Below are positions 57,108-64,000 of a stretch of 64,000 nt of DNA, piece after piece. Source of the DNA: Macrostomum hystrix. Taxonomy: Eukaryota; Platyhelminthes; Macrostomidae. The position numbers and the translations under genes were made by a program. The stretch lies in the NCBI GenBank assembly GCA_950097015.1, contig CATNEN010000033.1, forward strand, positions 1,550,001 to 1,614,000. The letters run 5' to 3'. The notes under the pieces were generated by a model, which ran no database searches, was not told where the DNA came from, and worked only from the letters and a program-made list of their open reading frames with translations. Numbering within the stretch: the first letter of the stretch is position 1; each line of letters starts with the position of its first letter.

Positions 57108-60100
57108 ATGTCGGAGGGCGCCGGCGGAAGTGGCGTTGGCGATCAGGAAAGTGGCCGATTTGTTTCCAAGCTAATCGAGCTCGAGTCCTATCGATGCCCG
57201 CCCTACAAACTGCCTGCCTCCACTCAGATGCAGCTGCAGAGGCAGAGGCTCGAGCAGAAGCAGCAGCAGCAAAGCTTACTTGCCGAACTTGAAGATGGGG
57301 ACGACTCTGTCTCCAGCCTGTCGGAGGCCTCCGAGGGCCTGATGTCCGCCGTGCAGGACGACCCGGACCTGTACGACAGCTACGTCAGCGGCCGCATCGA
57401 CTTTGACCAGCTGGCAGACACGGTCCGCCGACGCTACGTCAGCGTCGGTCCCGATGCCGACGCTGAAGTCGACACAAACGACGGCGTTGTTGGAGACGAT
57501 GATGACGGCGAAGATCTGGTCCGGGAGCTCATGTCAGCCGACTCGCCGCCGCAGCCGCCGTCAAAGTCTGCGTCGTTGAAGCGTCGGCGCACGATGTCGA
57601 CAAAGAAGGCGGCGACGGCTGGGCAGGCGGTAAAAAAACAGCGTCGATCAGCCGCCGCTAGTGCGTCCGCCTCAGCCGAGAGCTTCGATGGCGGCGGCGG
57701 CGGCAGCGGCGGCAGCGGCGGCGGCGGCAGCGGCGGCGGCGGAGGTGGTTCGGTGTTTGTGAGCTACCTCGACGAGTCCCTGCGCGGCCTGGTTGGCCAA
57801 GCGTCGCTTCAGCTGGCCAAAGGTGACTCGGCCGGGGCTATTCGCATCTGCGAGGAGGTCATGAAAATTCAGCCGCGCAGTCACGAAGTCTACGAGACTC
57901 TGCACGAGGCCTATGAAAAGCTTGGCCAGGAGGAGAAGTCCGCCCAGTTCCTGCTGGTTGCCGCCCACCTGCACCGCTCAGACCCGTCCAAGTGGTGCCG
58001 ACTAGCTGAGCTCAGCCGATCCGCCGGCAAGTTTAAAGAGGCTGCCCAGTATCTTACCAGGTATGCGCTGATGATGGGAGACACAAATACTCTTTTTTTG
58101 CATGTTTTGAGACCCCATTAGTGAACTTTTTTATCGTACCTGTCTTATGTGACCCCTCTTTTATGACCTATTCCATCCCTCTTTATTAACCTAGCCATCC
58201 TACCTGTCCTCCGTTGACCTTGTTCTCACATCCCCTGTCCACATGTGACGCCGTTCTCACATGCCCTGCCCTCATGTGACCCTGTTCTCACATCCCCTGC
58301 CCTCATGTGACGCCGTTCTCACATGCCCTGCCCTCATGTGACCCTGTTCTCACATCCCCTGCCCTCATGTGACCCTGTTCTCACATCCCCTGCCCTCATG
58401 TGACGCTGTTCTCACATCCCCTGCCCTCATGTGACGCTGTTCTCACATCCCCTGCCCTCATGTGACCCTGTTCTCACATCCCCTGCCCTCATGTGACGCT
58501 GTTCTCACATCCCCTGCCCTCATGTGACCCTGTTCTCACATCCCCTGCCCTCATGTGACCCTGTTCTCACATCCCCTGCCCTCATGTGACCCTGTTCTCA
58601 CATCCCCTGTCCTCATGTGACCCTGTTCTCACATCCCCTGTCCTCATGTGACGCTGTTCTCACATCCCCTGCCCTCATGTGACGCTGTTCTCACATCCCC
58701 TGCCCTCATGTGACCCTGTTCTCACATCCCCTGCCCTCATGTGACCCTGTTCTCACATCCCCTGCCCTCATGTGACCCTGTTCTCACATCCCCTGTCCTC
58801 ATGTGACGCTGTTCTCACATCCCCTGCCCTCATGTGACCCTGTTCTCACATCCCCTGCCCTCATGTGACGCTGTTCTCACATGCCCTGCCCTCATGTGAC
58901 CCTGTTCTCACATCCCCTGCCCTCATGTGACGCTGTTCTCACATCCCCTGTCCACATGTGACGCTGTTCTCACATCCCCTGTCCACATGTGACGCTGTTC
59001 TCACATCCCCTGTCCACATGACCACATGTGATGCTGTTCCTTATGTGAAGCTAACATGTCCTGATGTGACGCCGTTCTCACATGCCCTGTCCTCATGTGA
59101 CGCTGTTCTCACATCCCCTGTCCTCATGTGACGCCGTTCTCACATGCCCTGTCCTCATGTGACGCTGTTCTCACATCCCCTGTCCACATGTGACGCTGTT
59201 CTCACATCCCCTGTCCACATGTGACGCTGTTCTCACGTCCCCTGTCCTCATGTGACGCTGTTCTCACATCCTCTGTCCTCATGTGACCCTGTTCTCACAT
59301 CCCCTGTACTCATGTGAGAAGTTGCTTTCCTGTCCCTGAGACGACCCCCTCAGCTCGCACCGACCCCCGCCGCATATGCAGCGCCATCCGAATCGGCGGC
59401 CCGGACAGCGACATGCTTCGGGTTGAGCGAGCCGAGCTCTACAAACTGGCCGGCGACACCTCGGCCTACCTGCGCGCCTATCTGGACGTCCTGCGCCGCA
59501 TTGAGATGGAGCCGGACCAGGCGCTGCAGCTGGCCAGAGAGCTGGCCGACGGCTTCTACCGGCAGGATGATTGTGACCGCGCTGCCGCCTGCTACGAGGT
59601 GGCGTTTCAGCGATTCCCGGCTCTGCGCACCGACGCTGAAGCTAACATTGCCATCGACCTGCTGTTTAAGAGTTCCAGGTAAGATAACTGCGACTCATAC
59701 TTGGTATGATTGTCCTTTCCAGTGGGATTTTCGATTTCTCTATCATTTCAAATGGGATTTCGAAAAAATTATATTATTTTTTGGGATTTAAGATGATTCT
59801 ATTATTTGAATGTGATTTGTAATAAATTTATCATTTCCATTGGGATTTGGGATGATTCCATCATTTCCACTGGGATTTGGGGATTATTCTATCAATTCCA
59901 CTGGGATTTGGGGATTATTCTATCATTTCCACAGGGATTTGGGATGATTCTATCATTTCCACTGGGAATTGGGATGATTCTATCATTTCCAGTGGGATTT
60001 GGGATGATTCTACCATTTCCAGTGGGATTTGGGATGATTCTATCATTTCCAGTGGGATTTGGGATGATTCTATCATTTCCAGTGGGATTTGGGATGATTC

Positions 60101-63100
60101 TACCATTTCCAGTGGGATTTGGGATGATTCTATCAATTCCACTGGGAATTGGGATGATTCTATCAATTCCACTGGGAATTGGGATGATTCTATCATTTCC
60201 ACTGGGAATTGGGATGATTCTATCATTTCCAGTGGGATTTGGGATGATTCTACCATTTCCAGTGGGATTTGGGATGATTCTATCATTTCCAGTGGGATTT
60301 GGGATGATTCTATCATTTCCAGTGGGATTTGGGATGATTCTACCATTTCCAGTGGGATTTGGGATGATTCTATCAATTCCACTGGGAATTGGGATGATTC
60401 TATCATTTCCACTGGGAATTGGGATGATTCTATCATTTCCAGTGGGATTTGGGATGATTCTACCATTTCCAGTGGGATTTGGGATGACTCTACCATTTCC
60501 AGTGGGATTTGGGATGACTCTACCATTTCCAGTGGGATTTGGGATGACTCTACCATTTCCAGTGGGATTTGGGATGATTCTATCATTTCCAGTGGGATTT
60601 GGGATGATTCTATCATTTCCAGTGGGATTTGGGATGATTCTATCAATTCCACTGGGAATTAGAATGATTCTACAATTTCAAATGGGAATTGGGATAATTT
60701 TATCATTTTCTATGGGATTGATTGAGCCCGTCTTTTTAAATGTGGTTGTGGATGATTCTGTCATTACAGTTGCAGTTGCCATCCAGCTACTGATTGCTCC
60801 CTTTCCCATTATCCTGAGCAGTGGCGACCGATTTGTTCGTGCTTTGCACCTGCTAGTCACACACTACGGTGTTTCTCTCCTTCTGCCTCCTGCTGCTGCT
60901 GCGGTCTCGGCCACCGAAGCTGTTCAGCAGCAGCAGCAGCGCCTGTCCTCAGGCGTCACTCAGTCTCAGCTGGACAGCGCACTGAAGCAGCTTCAAAGAG
61001 CTGGACAAGCGGCCACCATTGGCGTTGAACTGCCGGCCTCTCTCCTGCCGGACCTGCTCGCCAAGCTGGCCGTGGCTCTGGCCGGATTGAAATGCCCGGC
61101 CGCTGCAAGTCCGATTGTCACCGACCGCCTGATGGCCCTGCCGCCTCTGGAAAACAGCGACCTGCTACTGGATGTGGCCGAAGCCTTCAGCGGTGCGGGC
61201 ATGCACAACCAGGCCTGCGGCATCCTGCAGAGCCTACTGCAGGACGGAGTCTGCAACGACAAGGCCGCCGTGTGGCTGAGCTATGCTCAGTGCCTCAAAG
61301 AGCTGGGCAAGCTGAGCGAATGCGCCGCCGCTTATGAGAGAACCATCCAACTGGCACCGGACTATCACCAAGCCAGGCTGGCCCTGAGCGATGTGCAGGT
61401 AGGCAGCCTGAATTTATACTCTCACCTCATTATATTCCACTCTCATTTGACTATATTCCACTCTCACCTGACTATATTCCACTCTCACCTGACCATATTC
61501 CACTCTCACCTGACCATATTACACTCTCACCTGACTATGTTCCACTCTCGCCTGACTATATTCCACTCTCACCTGACTATATTCCACTCTCACCTGACTA
61601 TATTCCACTCTCACCTGACTATATTCCACTCTCACCTGACTATATTCCACTCTCACCTGACTATATTCCACTCTCACCTGGCCATATTCCACTCCCACCT
61701 GACTATATTCCACTCTCACCTGTCTATATTCCACTCTCACCTGACCATATTCTACTCTCACCATATTCCACTCGACTCCAGGTGAGCCTGGGACAAAGCG
61801 CCGAAGCCCTCGAAACGCTTCGTTTGCCGCCTTCAACTGAAGCCGCCGACGCCACGGCGGAGTCGGCCAAGCTGGCCCTCAATCGCTGCCTGATGCTGAT
61901 GCACCGCGACCCGGCCTCATTCGAGTTGGAGGCCTGGCGGCTGGTCTTTGGCCGCCTGGAGCCGCTGTTCGTGAGCCTGGGCTGCGCCAGCCTGCCGGCA
62001 ATGCAGGCCATGTTCACCCGGGGACGGCGGGCCGACAGCCTCGTTGATAGGGCGAGCAAAGCCTTCGGCCGGGCTGCGGGACACGTCAGTTCGGATGATC
62101 TGTGGGATGTGTACAGGTGAACTTGATTGTGGGGTCGTAGCTTTTACCATAATCCGGCCATTTACATCTCCAAGATTATCTAAAATGAGATTTCCCATTC
62201 CTAAGATTCCCGGCGAATGGGATTCCCACCCCCTAAAATGATCGATTATGGGATTTCCGCTCCCTAAGATTATCTACAATCGGATTTTCTTTCCAAGATG
62301 ACCGTCGATTAGATTTTTCAGTCCCTAAGATTATCCCACTCATTAGACTCTCATTAGTCACTAACTTCGTTTAGCGACGATCCCTTGAATCCCCATACTG
62401 AACGGTCGCTCATTCCCAATGCCCGCACCAGGCGGCTGGTGCAGCGCCTGTTTGACTCTCAGCAATGGGATCGGCTGGACCGGGCCACCACCTGGGCGCT
62501 ATACCATCCCGCCTTCAGCGGCAACCGGCGCCGATGTGAGCAGATCAACCTGCTGGCCCTGACTGCGGCATTCTACACCGGCTCTCTGGACTCTGTGCTG
62601 CAGATTGCCAGGGATTTCTGCTGCCGCTACCAGAAGAGCAGCGTGGGCGTCAACATCCTCGGCCTGCTGGCCTGCCTCACCCACTGCAGCGAGCGGGTGC
62701 CGCTGCGGATGGCCTCCCGACTGCCCCGCCTCCGCTACCCGCTGCTGCTCCTGACTGCCCAGGGCTTCCTGCTCACCGGCAAGTACCGCCGGGCCCTGCT
62801 GGCGCTCACCCACCTGCGCCGGGTGCGGCAGGACGATCCGCTGGTGCCCCTGCTGGCCGCCTCCGCCTTCGCCTCCCTGGCCTGTCAGCGGCATCTGGCC
62901 AATCGGCACTTCTTTGTGGCCAACGCCTGCGCCATGCTCACCTGCTATGCCCAGCTGCGGGCTCCGGGGGCCTCCGACTGCCAGGAAGTGGCCTACAACA
63001 CTGCCAGGTGAGCTTGCCCACACCTGCCCATCACCTTTGGCCCCCCGCTCTTTCTTCCGCGCATTTAATCTCTGCTGACCTGATCACTGCCGCAGGTGCC

Positions 63101-63303
63101 TGCACCGCCTCGGCCTGTTGCGTCACGCGGCTGCCGGCTACGAGCGGGCCCTGGCCGCCCGGCCCGAAGGCGACACGGCCGAGCAGCGTCGGCGCTATGA
63201 CCTGCGACTGCCGGCGGCGCACAACCTGCTGGTGCTGTACAAGGCTGTGGGCAACGAGGCCATGGTGGCAAGGCTGCTCAGGCAGCACCTGGTCATTGAC
63301 TGA
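57108..63303 (+). CDS. GTF3C3: General transcription factor 3C subunit 3 (TFIIIC102), six exons, 1000 aa
   Basis: Exons 57108-58060, 59382-59678, 60822-61398, 61782-62116, 62375-63007 and 63096-63303 sum to 3003 nt, and all phases match (2, 2, 0, 2, 2). The product is the TPR subunit of TFIIIC, which recruits TFIIIB to tRNA and 5S genes. The first 185 residues are acidic and low in complexity, with YDSYVSGRIDFDQLADTVRR, a basic patch and a Gly/Ser run (about 190-210). TPR arrays follow: LAKGDSAGAIRICEEVMKIQPRS..., LRVERAELYKLAGDTSAYL, DLLLDVAEAFSGAG, VWLSYAQCLKELGKLSECAAAYERTIQLAP, then NILGLLACL and a final TPR pair (RLGLLRHAAAGYERAL, AHNLLVLYKAVGN). The helical order matches human GTF3C3 (886 aa). 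Introns 1-3 are minisatellite-filled. Exon 4 begins GTGAGC. AATAAA at 63438. Confidence 0.94.
58195..59305. repeat. 30-bp minisatellite, about 36 copies, GTF3C3 intron 1
   Basis: The unit contains CTGTTCTCACATCCCCTGCC then CTCATGTGAC. Variants: CTGTCC, CCACATGTG, GCCGTTC and ATGCCC. Confidence 0.96.
59825..60715. repeat. 30-bp minisatellite, about 29 copies, GTF3C3 intron 2
   Basis: The unit contains GATGATTCTATCATTTCCAG then TGGGATTTGG, with alternating CCACTGGGAATT variants. It is open in frame with exon 3, so a single frame runs from 59806 to beyond exon 3. The repeat portion is intronic because splicing at 59678/60822 restores the TPR sequence. Confidence 0.96.
61420..61775. repeat. 21-bp minisatellite, about 17 copies, GTF3C3 intron 3
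   Basis: Unit TATATTCCACTCTCACCTGA plus C. It occupies almost the entire 383-bp intron and runs up to the acceptor CACTCGACTCCAG. Confidence 0.95.
62135..62374. repeat. Degenerate repeat in GTF3C3 intron 4
   Basis: Loosely repeated CCCTAAGATTATC / CGATTA / GGGATTTCC segments suggest an old, decayed minisatellite filling intron 4. Confidence 0.55.
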
Positions 63304-63754
63304 CTGCCAATCATTTGTCGTGCGAGTTTTTTTAGTTTGATTTTGCTATCGGTTGTTTTTTTTTAAAAATGTTTAACTATGCAGCTAGAATTTGGTCTCA
63401 GTGATCAAGCTACTCAATAGACACACGCCAACTTGTCAATAAAATGGTAACTCAAGCAACGCAACGCATGCCCAGCCGATGCTCGGATCTATTTTATCAG
63501 AATCACCTCAGCGTGTGCAGATAGTGAATCATCGTTTGTAATCGCTTGTTAGCAAAGTTTCTAAATCTCTCATTTTATATTATGTGTAAATAAATCACTG
63601 TAATACTACTCAGTGTGCAATTTATAGCGATGGTATCATATTGCGAAAGAAAGCTATTGTGTGTCTTCGAGCCAATCTCTGTTGCTTTTGAAATGCAATA
63701 CTTCCAGCCACTCACATACACCGGCTATAGCCTCCGCAAAGTATACTCTCCTTA
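63304..63754. other. GTF3C3 3' UTR and downstream flank
   Basis: Two AATAAA signals and AT-rich sequence; no other gene seen before the final array. Confidence 0.55.
63438..63443 (+). promoter_or_regulatory. Polyadenylation signal AATAAA for GTF3C3
   Basis: In TGTCAATAAAATGG, about 135 nt after the stop; a second AATAAA lies near 63588. Confidence 0.6.
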
Positions 63755-64000
63755 TCTGCCTCCCCACCCAACCCAATGTACATTCCCGATCTGCCTCCCC
63801 ACCCAACCCAATGTACATTCCCGATCTGCCTCCCCACCCAACCCAATGTACATTCCCGATCTGCCTCCCCACCCAACCCAATGTACGTTCCCGATCTGCC
63901 TCCCCACCCAACCCAATGTACATTCCCGATCTGCCTCCCCACCCAACCCAATGTACATTCCCGATCTGCCTCCCCACCCAACCCAATGTACATTCCCGAT
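63755..64000. repeat. 34-bp minisatellite, at least 7 copies, cut by the window end
   Basis: The unit contains CCGATCTGCCTCCCCACCCA then ACCCAATGTACATT. It continues past position 64000. Confidence 0.95.

Noticed and set aside
59806-61785. A single 659-codon forward frame
   Set aside because: It fuses a stop-free 30-bp minisatellite (intron 2), GTF3C3 exon 3 and a 21-bp minisatellite (intron 3). Splicing at 59678/60822 and 61398/61782 gives a continuous TPR protein that matches the family.

Overview
The window is animal (metazoan) nuclear DNA. It carries multi-exon genes with GT-AG introns, a DEG/ENaC sodium channel (a family known only from animals), two nuclear tRNA-Thr genes, tRNA-derived SINEs, a hAT-type transposon and an internal TTAGGG tract. 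Coding exons are G/C-rich at third positions, while introns and intergenic DNA are AT-rich and full of minisatellites. A free-living flatworm such as Macrostomum would fit, but that is inference from overall style; the sequence alone shows only an invertebrate-like bilaterian.

Layout. 1-4.1 kb: minisatellites, no convincing gene. 4.1-17.0 kb (+): five-exon DEG/ENaC channel, 843 aa, with very repeat-rich introns. 17.3-20.0 kb: a 36-bp and an 18-bp minisatellite, the latter split by a SINE. 20.3-20.5 kb (+): probable last exon of an unidentified gene. 20.6-25.0 kb: a 4.4-kb 24/22-bp array. 25.7-26.1 kb: inverted pair of tRNA-Thr genes (AGT and TGT anticodons). 27.1-29.7 kb (+): two-RRM hnRNP-type RNA-binding protein. 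31.7-34.0 kb (+): last two exons of a Gln-rich protein. 36.7-38.5 kb (+): three-exon gene of a family with HAD-like motifs, followed by a hAT-type element with intact ends. 40.7-46.2 kb (-): ten-exon coiled-coil protein, 885 aa. 46.2-50.06 kb: AT-rich intergenic DNA. 50.06-63.3 kb (+): three housekeeping genes in a row, DDX47 (ribosome biogenesis helicase), TCP1/CCT1 (chaperonin subunit) and GTF3C3 (TFIIIC subunit). 63.8 kb to the end: another minisatellite.

I joined exons by eye. For every complete gene the exon lengths sum to a multiple of three and the phases agree at each junction, which is good internal support. The genes share no pathway, except that DDX47 and GTF3C3 both serve ribosome and tRNA/5S production. 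The most unusual feature is how many introns have been inflated by independent tandem arrays. The clearest case is in the DEG/ENaC gene, where a 47-bp unit spanning the exon-4/intron-4 boundary repeats 29 times in exact register, giving 30 consecutive 5' splice-donor sequences.
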